Assembly: GCF_030867145.1 (NCBI RefSeq)
Contig: NC_134419.1
Span: 77,935,403 to 77,999,402 of the forward strand
Reading direction: 5' to 3'
Origin: Opisthocomus hoazin
Lineage: Eukaryota; Chordata; Aves; Opisthocomiformes; Opisthocomidae
DNA length: 64,000 nt
Shown here piece by piece: positions 11,651 through 25,806 of this stretch. Below the pieces are notes generated by a model that was not told the origin of the DNA, did not search any database, and was given only the letters and a program-made list of their open reading frames with translations. Position 1 is the first letter of the stretch. Each line of letters starts with the position of its first letter. The position numbers and the translations under genes were made by a program.

Positions 11651-14600
11651 ATATTGCTGTTCAGCAATAACAAAATGAACACGTTCGAGTCCATTGGTAT
11701 GACTGGCTGTGAAAATTTTTCTCTGCGATGAAGTTCAGGACATATAACATTTGACAGTCTTGGTCTGGATTGTGCCATGTTCTCCCAATAGTCCCATGAT
11801 TTTCAGTAGACCCCTTGAAAAATAAGGTGGTGCCAGTGGGGAGAAGAGGGGAGCCAGCGCAGTGCCTTGCCAGGGGTGCTGCTGGGACAGGCAGCGGGGC
11901 TGTGCGGCACAGGGTGACTGCCGGAGAGTTACAACATCTTGAACTCCTGTATGGAAGCTCTCATCCAGGAGGAGAAATTTCTTAGTTCGCTGTACCGTAA
12001 TCCTGCCTCAGAGAGGAGGATTAGAGGAGGATTAAGCTACAGTGAACCAAGGTCACTCTATTCCCGACTGACAGACTTCACACAGAGATTTAGTATAATT
12101 TGGAAAATACCCATTGACCTCACGTGGCCCCGTGGTTTACCCTGCCTTTCCAGAGCCTGCCTGCGTAGACGTGACCTGAGGGCTGGGACTGTCAGATACA
12201 TGGCTTTGTGGGGAATGATCTTGAAGCTTTCCTATCTCTAAGGGTGCTGGACTTGGGATGGCTACAGGACAGGCAGCATCCACACTGGCTGCTGGGGAGG
12301 TTGACTCACCAGAGATGGCTGTTCCTCTACAGTGCAGCTAACCAGAGGTGGGCTGGAGCTGCAGGTGCAAATACAATGACCTGCAAAGGGGCATGGGTGA
12401 GGAGGAAGGGTAGTGCTATAGAAAACCAAAATAAAAAGATTTCATCTATTTTTTTCTAAGATGTTACTTGCGCTTTCTACTGTTGGGGTCTACTCTGGGA
12501 TCTGATACGTAAGTGAATATATACTGCTTGCAGCAAATACGGATTTCATCCTGAAATGAAAAGTTATTTCGTAATTAAAAAAAAAAAAATCAAGTATTTT
12601 TAATGTAAAAATCATTACAGGGAGATATTTAGACACCTACCTCTTTCCAGCATCCATAGAGGTCATTCTACATTCTGATGTTACTAATCAGAGGACTTCT
12701 TATCAACAAAAGATAATTGAATATTTGAAGTCAGTTCAGCTGAAGTCTAACTCAGGATATGAAATGGCCAAATCTAAACTAGAAACATGCACGTATGTAA
12801 CTAGCTATTATTTTTGGGCAGACATGCGTTTTGCTATTGTGAGTGCTTTATTTTTCTGGGCACTGGCAGCCGGGCTGGTTTGAGTTACCTGGTAGCTTGT
12901 GAAGTTTCTCAGGATAATTACACCTTTAAATTCACGCTTGTGTGTGTGTCTGTCTAGGTGTGTATATATACATATATATATGTATATATCTTCTAAACTA
13001 CAGATTACCCAGCGCATTTGAGAACTCTGTGTTACAAGACAGTTTGTTATGAGCTACACAGTAATACTAATTGCGCTTATAATTGCCGTGAGGTCTGGCA
13101 GAAGAAATAGAGCATTTAAGGGATGGATTGTGATTGTTTAGCAAAGACAGATAACGGGTGAGAAGGGCCAGATTTTGTGTTACAGCAGAGCTGATGTGTC
13201 CCAGGAGGATGCAGGCTGGGACTGGTGCCTCGGGGCTGGTGCAGCCATCTCCAGCCCTTCACTTTAATCATGGCTCTACCCACAAAGTACCTGCGTATGT
13301 GGGGCTGAACCAAACCCCGTTGGACTGAGCGTGCTGATCCTTCGATTGATTGCAGTGGACTTTGGATCAAATCCCGGGGCAGCAAGATGAGTTATGCAAT
13401 ACTGACTGTTTAATATTCATGTTTCTGTGCCGATCTCATTAACTGTCCTTGCATTAGCTCCCCAATGTACAGCGTAATTGGATACTTTTCATTTTACAAA
13501 GAGAATATGTTGACCTTCAGTCAAATTCAAACAGATACTTTAGGGTGAGATTTAGAAAGATCATGCTGGAAGAAAATGAAATCTGTAGTGTGTCAGGCAT
13601 TGCAGATATCTTTATTTTCTCTCTGTCTGTTTCTGTGGCTTTACTTCTGATTCAGCACATTAACACCTGCAAGAAAAGCTGTTTTCCCAATGTTCTTGGC
13701 AGATTTCTGCTTGGGATTATTTTAGATTGCAATGTTTTGCTTGCTGACAAGATGTAAATAAACCCGTAGGCTCCTATTCCCCTTTGATAAAGGAATTAAT
13801 AGAATAAAAGATGAAACAGTCGCTCTTAAAAAATGTTTACGTACATTACACAGTTGTGAAGCTTTCTGAAGGTTACTCATGTGAAAATGAAAGTAGTGTT
13901 CACTGAAGTTTTGTGATGTATTTCAGCAGATTACCAGCTAAGCATCAGGTTAAGTTGGCTTCCCAAGTCCTCCTTAGGGATACCCAGTCAATTTAAAAAG
14001 TGGAACAAGGCAACATCTCCGTACTTAGAAGAAATGATGGGCTAGAAGCACGTCTGATCAGGCAGTAGAAATGGTGGTAGTGTTTGGCAGGCACTTCTGC
14101 AAACAGAGCTGTTACCTCTACCATAGATTCCTGACAAGTCCAGAACAAATATTCTGACAGTGAATCGACTTCTGAATTGTGCGAGCCAAACACTTTGAAA
14201 AAGGCTCCGAGTTGACTCAGTCAAAGGTTTTCTACGTTGTTAAAAAACTCAGCTCTTTTAGTCTTCAAAAAAGCTATTTCTGTGTTCTGCAGTGTACCCT
14301 TTGTGTTCTCATTGCAGAAATTGTTAATGCAGTAAAAATCAGTTAACTCTTATGCATTTAACTCTGATGAAAAACCTTTTGTAGACTACAATGGGCTTTG
14401 GACCAGCACCTTAAAATTACACCTTAGGAATTAATATGTTTTCCCATAAGAAATTGTTCAAGATCTCCCAGGCTAACAATGCCTGCTGGTTTCTGTCATG
14501 TTTCCCATGGTAACATGAGCCTTTAGAAAAGAGGGAAAGAACTACCCTGAGGGGGGAAAATAACAAGAACAGTGGAAAATACAGGCTTATGAAACCACTT

Positions 14601-17600
14601 GTTTCCCAATGAGTAAACGGAGAGTGTGTATTTTCATTACATCTTTCTAATCCAGGCCATCGTTGGCAAGGGGATGGCTTCAGTCTTCCATGTGTCATCA
14701 TGCACGTTGTGCTTCAAAAGAGGTTTCTTCTCCCAAGTGGCTCTTGCCTGCCATCCAATGTAATATGTGAATAAATACGGGCGGTTTTGATGTTATGAGT
14801 CAGAAAAAGAAAAATCATCCTCCACAAGAAAAGCTGAAAGAGATTCAAAAGATGGTTCAGCCCCAGATCTTGTGTTGCCTCCAAGCAAAAACTCATTCTT
14901 CTAAATACCAAGTCAGGCAACTGTCCTGCTGTGACAACAACAAAAAGCAGCACTAGAGCCACTGGAAATGGGGAGGTCTTGTCTGTCGGGGAGGCTCCTG
15001 GAAGATTGATTAGGAATTCTTAGAATGTCTCGTGTTGCCATTGAGTTGATCTCATTTTTCTTCATTTTCAATAGACGAGAACAGCTGGCTGCTGGTTCCC
15101 CCATCCCTTAAACAGGCTTGCTTAGTCTTCTCTTGCTTATATTAGACAAAATCAAATCTTTCACATTTTTCAGCAAAGTCATATTTTTTTGAAAGTCCTT
15201 TAAGTCTCCCTTCTATCTTCCAGCCTCTACAGTTCATCTCTGACCTGTCTTAAATTATGTCATCTTTTGCAGCAGTCACAATACTGGCTCATATTCAATA
15301 TATCATCCTCCTGCTCCCAGTAAGTCTTGAAGTATCGCTGCACAGAAAGCTACTCCCCACCTGAATTTCACATTTCTGAATGCGTTCTGTTTCGTCACTT
15401 TACTATGGTAATTTTGAGTTCTAGTTGTTTGAGTTTTTTTCTATTTTGTGGCATTTTAATTTTTACAGAGTACTCTCTATTGCTGTATCCAAGTCATAAA
15501 TGAAAATACTGAGTAGAATTAGACCAAGGAGAGATTCCTGTGGATGCACATTGAATTATCTCCAAGTGTAAATGCAATTGATAAATTGGTTTCTGAGGGT
15601 AGAAAATACCTTTTTTTTTTTTTCCAACAAACATCCAAGTAATTGAAATCCTGCCATTCCTGCCAAAGCTCCTGTAGAGCTGGAGTTATTCACTATTCAC
15701 TCAATGCTTTATTTATGTGTACGCTGTGGTTCCACATCACTGACGCTGATCTGCTTGCAGAGTTCCCGTTGCCTTCATGAATGTTTGAAAACACATGGAA
15801 GTAGTGCCGTGCTGATCTCAGTGCTCGGACACCTCTGTCCGTGTAGAGGACTCCATAAGTGCCACATTTCGGTGAGCAGCCCGAGCGCAGCCCAAGGCAA
15901 GAGGCTAGCACAGATTTTCCCAGCTGTATTATAATCGATGAGTGGTGGAAGCTCCAGGCTTACTGACTCATGCACAAGTAGCGTTTGCCGTGGTAGCAAT
16001 CACTTGAATTGCTCTGTCATTCTGTTTGGAAAAGGATGAGACAGAGTACCTGTATGAACTGTAAGTTCAGGGTGGAATCCATCTCGTTTAACTCCAGGCA
16101 CTGAAGAGCTGGATGTCTGATTAAACAAATAATCTTGCTCCCTCTCTAGTTGAGAGAGGCTGACACTCCCAAAGGCGGTTCCACCCCATCTGAGTTAATG
16201 CCTCGAGAGCATGAATCATCCTCCTGAGTTGCATCTTATCAGTGTGTCATGTAAGAAAAGCCTAGGTGACAAATACGCTCGGTGTTTGGATTGTCAGCCT
16301 GGGGTGAGATGAGCCCAACCTTCATGGCTCACTCTTCAATCCCACGCAGCCCTTGCACAAGAGGCTCTTAGCCCAGACGTTGAATAATCCAACACATTTG
16401 CTCATGGATGGACGCAACATTTTTGTTTGGTTGGTTTATTAATTCCCGCAAGAGCTTATTACAAAGTTCAGTGCATGACTCTGAAGAAAAAACTTTCATT
16501 TCCAAATTTCTGTACTGCTTCAAAACAAGATGATGCGAACTGTGTCATTAGCTTTGTTTTTGTCGTCTTCTCTCTCTGGTTTTTTTAAAGCTTGGCACAT
16601 AAGGCAACTGGAATTGCTACCGTATTTTGAGGCAGGTGACATTTCTTTATCAGATGTACTAGACAGTTGATGACTCCAGTAATGCTCTAATTATGTGTAG
16701 TGAGTTTTCTCTAAGTGCTGTATGAAAATGCTTACTGCATCATTAGCTACCTTGTTGTTTACTAAATGTCTTTTATAATACCACAGGGGCCCAAATGAAG
16801 GTTGTGTCAGTGGTTGCATTCGGAATTTCTATTTTTAGGGATTTATAATTCAACCGTTTATTTTCACTTCAGGCTGAAATCTGGCATACTGATTCTCAGC
16901 TGAGACTAAACTTAATTACTAAATTTAAAAGAAAAGATCAGTGTGGATGGATTATACAGCTGGAGTGCGGGGGCTTTTTAACATTAAGGGAGGGAACATT
17001 TTCTTTTTACACAGAGGAGAAGACTTTTTTACAGGAAAGGTTTTAAAGCCTGGAGTGCAGACAGCATCTAGATGTGTGAATATTCCTAAGTGTTGGCAGG
17101 CATGGCTCGAGAGAGGGTGGCAAGGGGGTTTGGTTACAGCAAACTGCTCAAGGGCTGTGTCTGCAGCCCGTTGCTCAGTGGTGGAGAAGAGGGACGTTGG
17201 AGGTCCCCGAGGAGGTCGTGTTCAGGTTACCGTACAAATCACCCTCAGATGTTGCAGAGATGGAGACTTGGTCTCCGATGAAGATGATGCAAAAAACGAC
17301 AGCGGTTGTTGTAGCCCAGATGTTAATTCAAACAGTCCAGCTTCACTGGCTGCTGGACACAGTGTTGTGCCGTGAGAATTAGCAAATTGCCCCAAATCTG
17401 AAGTTCCCCCTAACGCTGCCGAATGGCTCCAATGTACACTCATTACGTTTTCAGCATTTCAAGGGTAATAACACAATGCTTCTTTGGATCCTCAGAAATT
17501 GTTTAATTTGTGGTACACGTTGCTGGGTTTTCCAGTGATAGCAATTTAAAAGTATTAAAGCCTTTAGTTGCTCAGAATGAGGTTTACTTTTGCTGTCTCT

Positions 17601-20600
17601 CACAGAGGTATAAAAGAAAGAAAAGAAAATTTCTAGAAAAGTGTTATTTTCATGCTATACATCCTAAGCACAGATCACAAGTTAAACTGTAAGACAAAAT
17701 GACTTTTTAAAAATGTGAATGTATTAAATTCTGGTTAAAAAAACCCCTCTTTTGAAAAGTCCCTAGATAGATGGAAATGTCAGTTAAATGTGTGCTGTGA
17801 TAAAAGGAATGGTTATTGCCCTGTGCTAGCTCTACAGCTGCCAGAAAATCTGAAATAAGATTACAACAATTTCAAAATAACATAAAGAAGTTATGGGTTT
17901 TTACAAACATACCCAAATGTGATTGGCTGCAAAAGGATTTGTGTTGCTGGTGGAGTAAGTAGAGCGGCAATTTGACTCATTTTTTGGCAATGTCTAATAT
18001 TAGTAATATTTTATCAAGTGTTATAAATATTCTAGAAATAGTCTGGAAGGATCGTTTAACAGCTGACTCAGCTGGTGCTTCCCAGAAAAATTTTCATCTG
18101 TACATGGCTACATAGCCATTTCTAAAAAAACTTGCTGTAATTTCTTATAATTTTACAAAGGAATTAATCCTTGTAAGGTGGAGAGCTTCCACTTCTAAAG
18201 CGCTGCTATGTTGACCTGGTGGGAGTCATTTCACGTGAGGAAGAACAACAGCATGAAGTATCTCACCCAAAGGAAGGTGCAGATGCATGGGCAATGCTCG
18301 GAGTTGATGAAGTCTCTCGTTAGAGACAGGTACTATAAAAACCTAATGTCTAGGGAGCTGTACAGCTCAGGAGCCGTCCTTCTCTCCAGCAGCAGATGTG
18401 TGGTGGTGTGGGACAGTGGCCTGGGTGGGAGGGTGGTCCAGGAGGTAGGAGACCTGATGCTGCTCTTGGTTTGCTTTGCTTGGCTGTGGGACTTGGGCCA
18501 TGTCCTTCAGCCCTATCCATCGACCTTATAAAGGCTCTTGCATTTGTCAGATCTTCTTATTCCCTTTGCATGGTCACACGGATGAAGGAGAAGAACAAAG
18601 TAAAGGCAGGGCTGCACGGGGCATAACTGCATCATGTTGCACGTGGCAACTCCAGGGCAGCTGGCAGCAGGGGAGCATGTCTGGTGGCAGCAGGACCTCT
18701 CTGTGACGGCTCAGCGGTCTTGTGAGTACATTCTGTGGTTCAAAAATGCTATGGCTGGTGATTTCAGGTGGGAAGAGATAGTGCGCAGAAGATCAAAAGA
18801 GAGACTATAGTTTTATTAAGAGCTTTCAGTAAGTCAGTTAAACTTAGATTACATACCAGATTGAATAACTTAATTAAGTTATTTAATTATCCTTCTAGAA
18901 TTCTGGACAGACCTTTCAGTCATAGTCCTCTATGGCTTAAAGCACTGCCCAACTCGTCCTCCGCCCCCCCCAAATTATGCAATTTTAGTTTTCTCCAGTG
19001 ACTTGAGTGATAACATAACAGTACATCTTATATCAAATCTTCCATTATCTTTTTTTTGTTTCAAAATAGATTTATAAAAAATGTTTTTCTTGGTGTTTTC
19101 AATTACAAGAGAAAGCTGTACATCATGTGGGTGCCTCATATCATTCAACCGATAATCTCAGCAGTCAATTAAATTTTAAATGCTTCTCCATTAAATACTT
19201 ATTTTACCACAGTAAATAATTTAATGTGTTTCCATTTAAGTGTCTCACATCACAGAGTTTTCAATCTTCTTTTTCAATAAAGTCACACCACTATTTATTG
19301 AAAGTGATATAAAAGAACTTTTATTTAAAGATTTTTTTTTTTTGGCTAGTGCATTCGCTGCTGGTAATTCTGCATACTATTCAACTTAACATCTTGGTAA
19401 TATGTAAAAATAAAAGTAAATTTAAAAAACAACCCCACAAACCTGAAATCAAGAGAGAAAATTGAAATGCGCTGACATTTTACCAAAACCTGGCATCAAT
19501 TTCTATCCTGAGTTCCTATCCAAAATGTGTATATAGTTATTGTAACAATTGGTAATGGCTGGTATAACTGAAGTCACAGAATTACTCTGATATACTTGGA
19601 TAACTTTCCAGAGCAATCTTCTTCAGTGTTGAATCTTTCCATGCTTGTTCTTACCCAAAAGCGCTCTTCATTTTCTGTTGCCTTTGAGCAAGGGAACCTT
19701 GATATAACATAAATATCATTAAAAAGTCAGTGTTCACTGGGAGTCACTTTTCATAAGCAGACTGAAAGCTGAGATTTCCCTCTGCGATCTGAAAGCTGCC
19801 AGGTGACTTTGGTGATAAACTGGATGTTGATTAAAAAAATATTTGGGGATGGCTAGGAAGAATAATTTTTGTCCTTTTTTTCTAGAGGGGATGAAATCAA
19901 AAGCAGCTTAAATTTTGCATCGAGTATCTAAAGTGTATAGTGAGTACTAATGACACGAGGAAGGACTCTAAAATATGAGAGTTTAGAATGAGAAGACTCT
20001 ACTGCATATATGATATCTTGAACAACACTCACTTAGAAAGGTTGGTCTTGAAGTGGTGCGTGTTTATGTGTGTGTGCGACAGGGCAGTGCCAGCACAGAG
20101 GGTTGTGCTGTGGCCAGAGCAGAACAGGATAACCAGTTTTTATTACCAGCACCTCTGCCTGTTGTGCGAATCAGACAAACATAAGCCTTTTCCTCTCCTT
20201 TTTCCTCACTTGTGCATCTGCACTAGGGCATCTGAAACCTGGACAACACAGCACTGCAAAAATTATAGCACGCAACGCTTGATTAGCTGGGAATTGATTG
20301 CAGCGTGTAGGACAGGACCGTGCCCATTAAGATGCCTGCTGCCACCCATGGGTCTTGGCCTGCCTAAAACTTAGCAGTCAGGCTGGGAGAGGTCAACGCC
20401 AACAAGTTGTTTTGTGCTGACTGTTAACAGACTAACAAGCCTTTACAATCATGTAAATGGGCTGGAAAATATTCTGTAGACAAAGATGTGCTGCGAACTC
20501 ATTTCATATACTTATCTCATTAATTTCATAGCATGAGTTATGTCTTCTGAGCATCGTGTGTGAACATAAACCGCTTATCCCTCCATCATTGTCATCTTGT

Positions 20601-20999
20601 CCCCTTTTTTGTCACAGGCTTCGCTGGCCTGAGATTATCATAAACTCTTTGGAGCAGGGATGTGTATTTGGACGGCATCCAGCATGGTGGGACCTGCTCT
20701 GGTTTGGAGCGTTGTCGCTGTGAAAAATAATACTCAATAGCAATCATATGCAACATATGGAAAACTATGATAAGAATGCCTTTAAAGCCTTTTACTTAGA
20801 TATGATTACGAGTATGCTGTTGTCCTGCAGAAAACATTACTGAAGCCCACGGAAACTTCATGGGTATTGGACCAGCTTAAAGGAAACCTGCTTATTTCTG
20901 ATTATTTTTAATTAATTGAAAGTTTTTAGTAAGTTAGTCCTACATTAAAAGAAAATCTTTATGCTAGCATTCATAGCTATTGTCCCTAAGCATTCTCTT
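11651..20999. other. Non-coding stretch without visible interspersed repeats
   Basis: Mostly AT-rich. It contains the TG/TA microsatellite at 12940 and open frames up to 144 codons (16941-17375, +) with no recognisable domain. No CR1 or LTR sequence found. Confidence 0.55.
12940..12989. repeat. Compound (TG)n / (TA)n microsatellite
   Basis: TGTGTGTGTC TGTCTAGGTG is followed by alternating TA with a palindromic ACATATATATATGT core. Confidence 0.9.
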
Positions 21000-21519
21000 G
21001 ATGGAATAATTGCAGATGTATAGAAATTAATGTTTTCCATACTTTGAAGCACATAATTTACATTTCTACTTAAAAACAAAACAATGGTCCATATAGATAA
21101 AGCAGAGGAATTGATTAGCAGGGATGAAAGGATGTTTTTGGCAAACGTCGTACTTCAGCACCCCGCTCCGTCGGCAGAAGGGGTGTTTGAAGACGGGATT
21201 GTGCCCCTGGCTGAACCAGAACAACGCTGCGGAGCAGAACCCGGGAATTCCAGGCACTTGATGTGCATCAACGGGCAGTGTGTTGCAGGAGCAGACTACT
21301 CCTCTTTTACACTTTCTACAGTTACTAAACTCTTTGCAGTAGTCCGGGTGGAAGGTCACAAAGACATCAGCAATATTATTGAAAAAATTAATTTTTTTCC
21401 TTCATATTTCACCAATGTTGGCCAAAGAAGCGTGTTAGAGATGAACAGGTTGGCTTACTGGATCATATCCTCTTGTGTTTGCTCTACAACCTACCACAGG
21501 TACCTCTTTAAAATGAGCA

Positions 21520-21564
21520 GCAAAGACCTTGGCATTGTCGTTGAAGATGCCAAGGTTTATTTGC
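21520..21564. other. 16-bp imperfect hairpin
   Basis: GCAA plus AGACCTTGGCAT (21520-21535) pairs with ATGCCAAGGTTT and TTGC (21547-21564), with one G-T pair, a 2-base bulge and an 11-base loop. It is shorter than a normal pre-miRNA stem. Confidence 0.5.
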
Positions 21565-24500
21565 ACTTGGCTGCACGGGTGTTAGCCCTTTGGTTCACCC
21601 CAAGGGTGCTTTTGGAGTCAAGGCCACGACTGGGCTTTTTTTTTAATATATATTTTCTGCTTTGCTCACTGTTTTGGTCAGCTGGGGGGGGAGAGTTTTG
21701 CACAAACAGGAAAAGGAAAGCTAATTTTTTTCTGGTTTCATGTGAATAAGAATATCTGCCTGAGAGAAAACGCAAGCTAAGGAGTATAAAAACAGCAGAC
21801 TGAGGAAGTAACTTGTGACAGATGTTGCTTCTGTAAAGACTGAAAAAAAGTGAGGTTGCTCAGAAAGTACAGCTGATAAGTAAACACTGCTAATAAGTAA
21901 AGCAAATAAGTATTTGGCCATATGGGAGTAAATAAGCCTTACAGGATAATCCAGGACAAGGTTTTAATAGTTTTTGTGTGCATTTTGGTATGCAAGAGGG
22001 AAACAGGCGAGAGCTGGCTTATGCCAGATCTAAATGTAGCTCGTGATCCACGCCACCATGTCCTTAGGGCTCCCAGGCATCCCCATTCTCAATGAAAGCT
22101 CTTGCACAGACCATGCCATATAGCATTGACATGGCTTCTTCAACCATTGCTTTTCATTCCTTCTGTGTCCTGGCTGAAACGCCTGCCCAGGCTTCCTCCA
22201 GATGTCACGATGGCATGGGACAGGGGAGAGATGCTGATGTCTGTCAGGGGCACGTAAAGAAAAAAGATGGAAACCTGGTGCCAGTTGTCTTGAGCATGCA
22301 CTTCTTGGCCGTGAACTTCCCAGTTCTGGTGAAGAGATGTATTGATGGGACAGGAGCAGGCTGTGGCCTTACTTATGGGTTAAGTCAGCGTACCAGGGCA
22401 ATAAATCTGTCGTGATGTATGAAAAATGTGTATAAACAGTTTATTGCTTGCTTTCAGCATCTCTGAACTCTAACTCTGCATTGCACCATATCCCGTGATT
22501 GACATCTGAGCAAGGGTGATGGCATCGCGTGCTGTCAGGAGTTTGTCCTCTCTACCCTCTTGCAGAGGTCCTCGAAGGAGGAGGACCCCAAGGCTCAAGC
22601 CCATGCCAGCAGCCAAAGCAGCTCCTTCCTTAGATAGGTCACCTTGCTGTTTCTCTTTTGCCTGCATCAGATCCTGAGTGCCAACACCAAATTTTGAAAG
22701 ATTTCCATCTTTCTAATTAATTAAAAAACAACTTCTGCAACACTGGCATGTTCCTGTTCGCTCATTAGAAAAGCCAGCCCTTCTCCCTCGAGCACTAGAA
22801 TGGAAAGTGTAGCTGTTCAGAAGAGCTTCCCTGCTCCAGTCTGTTCCTCCTGAGATGGCGAGGAGATCCCATGAAACAGGTCGCTTCCAGTGGTTTTTAA
22901 AATACGCTGAATATAAATGCAGAAGTATCACAGAGCACATCCAAACTAAATAAAACCTCAGAGAGGGTGTTAAATTAAAAACGAACAGATGAGATATAAG
23001 CCCTTTCGCCAAGCATGAAGCAGTGGAAGCTCCAGTTCTGTGTTGCAGCCAAGGGGCGCGAGTGGTGGCGTTTGAAGTAGCCGTAGGCGGATGCCCGATA
23101 CTTACAGCCTCCTGCGACCACCTGAGATGTACAGACACCCCTGCACTAATATGAAAACTCATGGGATCCTAAAAGTCGTCTCGATTCTGGGCTGTGATTG
23201 TCCATGTGCTGCCCACTGAACTGCACCACGTGCTACAGAGATACAATGGTTCAATGCGCTGAAGCGCGTCCATTTTATATGATTTTATTTCCGTGACTTC
23301 CTTCTGTTCAGCATTCACATAGAGCCCATTAAATGATGAAAATTATTAGGATTTAGGTGGTTTGGGTTCTCTTTTTTTAATATCCATTTTGCTTACACAT
23401 AAAATAATTGTAACAGTCCTTAAAAGCTGTTACTCCCCATGCTGGGAAAACGCTCTTTAGCCAGCCACTGTAAAGAGCACGTTTCAAATACAGCATTTTC
23501 TTCTCGCCCTCGCTGCTGGGTGCGTTTTGGCTGTGCGGCTGGAGCGCTGCACTGATGCTTCTGCTAACCCTCCATGGCTACCTGCCCTCGGATGCTCACC
23601 TTCCTCTGCAGCTGGAAATCCTCCGGCTCCCGCGGGCGGTGAGCATCGAGCCCTGCGCCTGGAGCAACCTTGGGCACGGTGGAAGCCTGGGGGAGCCTCC
23701 AGTCCCCAGCCTAACGAGGAATGCAACTTCAAGCCATTAGAAAATTCAGCCATAGCAGCATAATTATGGAGGTGGGGGGGGTTAACCTGCTCTGAGTTCA
23801 GATCCTGGTCCCTCGGGTGGTCTGAAGATCGACCTCTCCTGAGGGACTGTAAGTACAGTGGTCTCTGCTATGGCAGGTAAGCACTGGTTCTTATTGCAGA
23901 CTGCAGAGGGAGGACCAGGTGAGCAAACGCCTTTTGAAACTAATTTACTTTGTATGCAGAACTGCTGATTTTTAAATTTTAATATCTTAGCTATTTATTT
24001 ATTCAAATGCCCTGTGCACTTTGTTTAAAACTGTGTGACTTGTGAGATTTTATTTAATGCTTGTTCAGACAAGCGGAATGGAATGATCAACTCCAGCCTT
24101 ACAGTTTTTTCCCTTTGTTATCCCATACGTAAGGGAAAAAAACCCAAAACAATCAAGAGGCAAGAATTAAACTTTTTGGAGAACATAACTTCTCAGCAGA
24201 GACTTCATTCCTGTCTCACTCTAATTGCAGTGTTGTGATTTATATGAAGAAGTTATAAAGTCCTTAAATATTTAAATTTTTATATGACAGTCATATTACA
24301 AGCAAAAGGAATGGTTTAGTTATATTGCTACCACACGGATTCCCGGTGAAACAGGCTCTGAGGCTGTAGTTTGTACCAACAAGGAGTGAGCAAAGTGCTG
24401 AGCACTGTTCCATGTCACGTCCTTGCTGCAGGTGGCCACGTTCCTCTTCCTTCAGCGTTTCACAAAACAAAAGGGAATGCTGTGGAGACACGCTGGCTGG

Positions 24501-25778
24501 CTTCCAGTGCAGGAGATTTTGCACTGAATTTACCAAGAAGACTTTGGAGAGGATTTTGTGTTTGCTTTGAAAAACAAAAATAGAGAAATAGAAAACAGTA
24601 CGTTGTTACCATTCAAATCATTGCCATTTAAATCCCTTGCCTGACATTAAGAAATTATGTTTAGTTATTCTGCTGAAGTAAATCTTAGTTTTTTAAATTA
24701 CTGCTGGTCATCTCCCTACCTGTGAGCCCAGCAGGTCACGTCCCAGGTCAGAGGAGCAGAGGTGTGATCTCACCAGGGCATTTGCCTTATCAGTTGTTTT
24801 GTAACACCCTGTGCCCCGTTATCCTTACCGCCATTCGCGGGCACATTGCGATTCTCAGCAGTTACTCATTTTTATAGGAAGGAGAAATTGTGGAAGAAGG
24901 TCAAAGAAGATTAATAAGGGACAAACTTTCTAATAACTACACAATATTAGACAAAAATAGGGGAATGATTGCTGCTCAGGCTGTGCTGTTTGATCTTATT
25001 ACTCTGCATTAGCGGAATCCATAATTTACAACTTTAATAAACTCCCAGCCTCTTTGGGCCAAGATATACGTTGCTGTTGGTTTTATTAGCTACATAATAG
25101 GAAGATGCTTTATGCAACATAATTACCCTGCATAAGCAAACATCTAATCATTTCTAGGAAATTTTTTATGAGCAGTTAAAAGGGACAAAAATTGGACGAA
25201 CTGCAACCTTGAGAGGACGTGTTTTCACCTTCAAGTCTCCAGTGGCATGGAGACAGCTGTCGAGTAGGGGCCACTGTCTTGGAACAGATGTGTAAGAAAT
25301 GGAAGGCTGTAAGTATCAAAGTTCAAATATTATGCTCTGCAAGTGATATTAACTGCTTATTTGTTTTGAAACCCCAGAAGAATTTTGGAGGAAAAAAAAG
25401 ACATGCAGTGCGGTTCCTAAAGACAACACCAAAATGGGACTCGGAAAACGATGTGTAATGTTCCCAGCTCTGCCTGTCAATTCAGAGCATGATTTAAGTA
25501 CTCACAGAATTTGAGAGCTAAGCCTTTACCACACACTCCTGTAGGATAACTTAGAGAATCCCAACATAGGTGGAAGTTCATCACCTTACTCGGATTTCTA
25601 GGATGATTACATGGAACCTAATTACTGCTGTAACTCCTATTAAACTCTATGAAACTTTCCCTCTACAGTTGCTGCCTCCCTCAGGTGAATGTTTTCAATC
25701 AATCCCTTTTATGAAGTAAAATTTTCAGCTAGTCCAAGGCTCTTGTTTTGTTTCAGGTGAACGAAGCTAAACTGCATA

Positions 25779-25806
25779 TAAAATAATAAATAATAAATAA
25801 TAGATA
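25779..25806. repeat. AT-rich short tandem repeat
   Basis: Imperfect TAATAAA units within AAATAATAAATAATAAATAA. Confidence 0.85.

Noticed and set aside
21084..21749. 221-codon + strand frame as a gene
   Set aside because: No domain, no Kozak or promoter support, and the 3' half translates AT-rich DNA into Phe/Leu/Ser runs.
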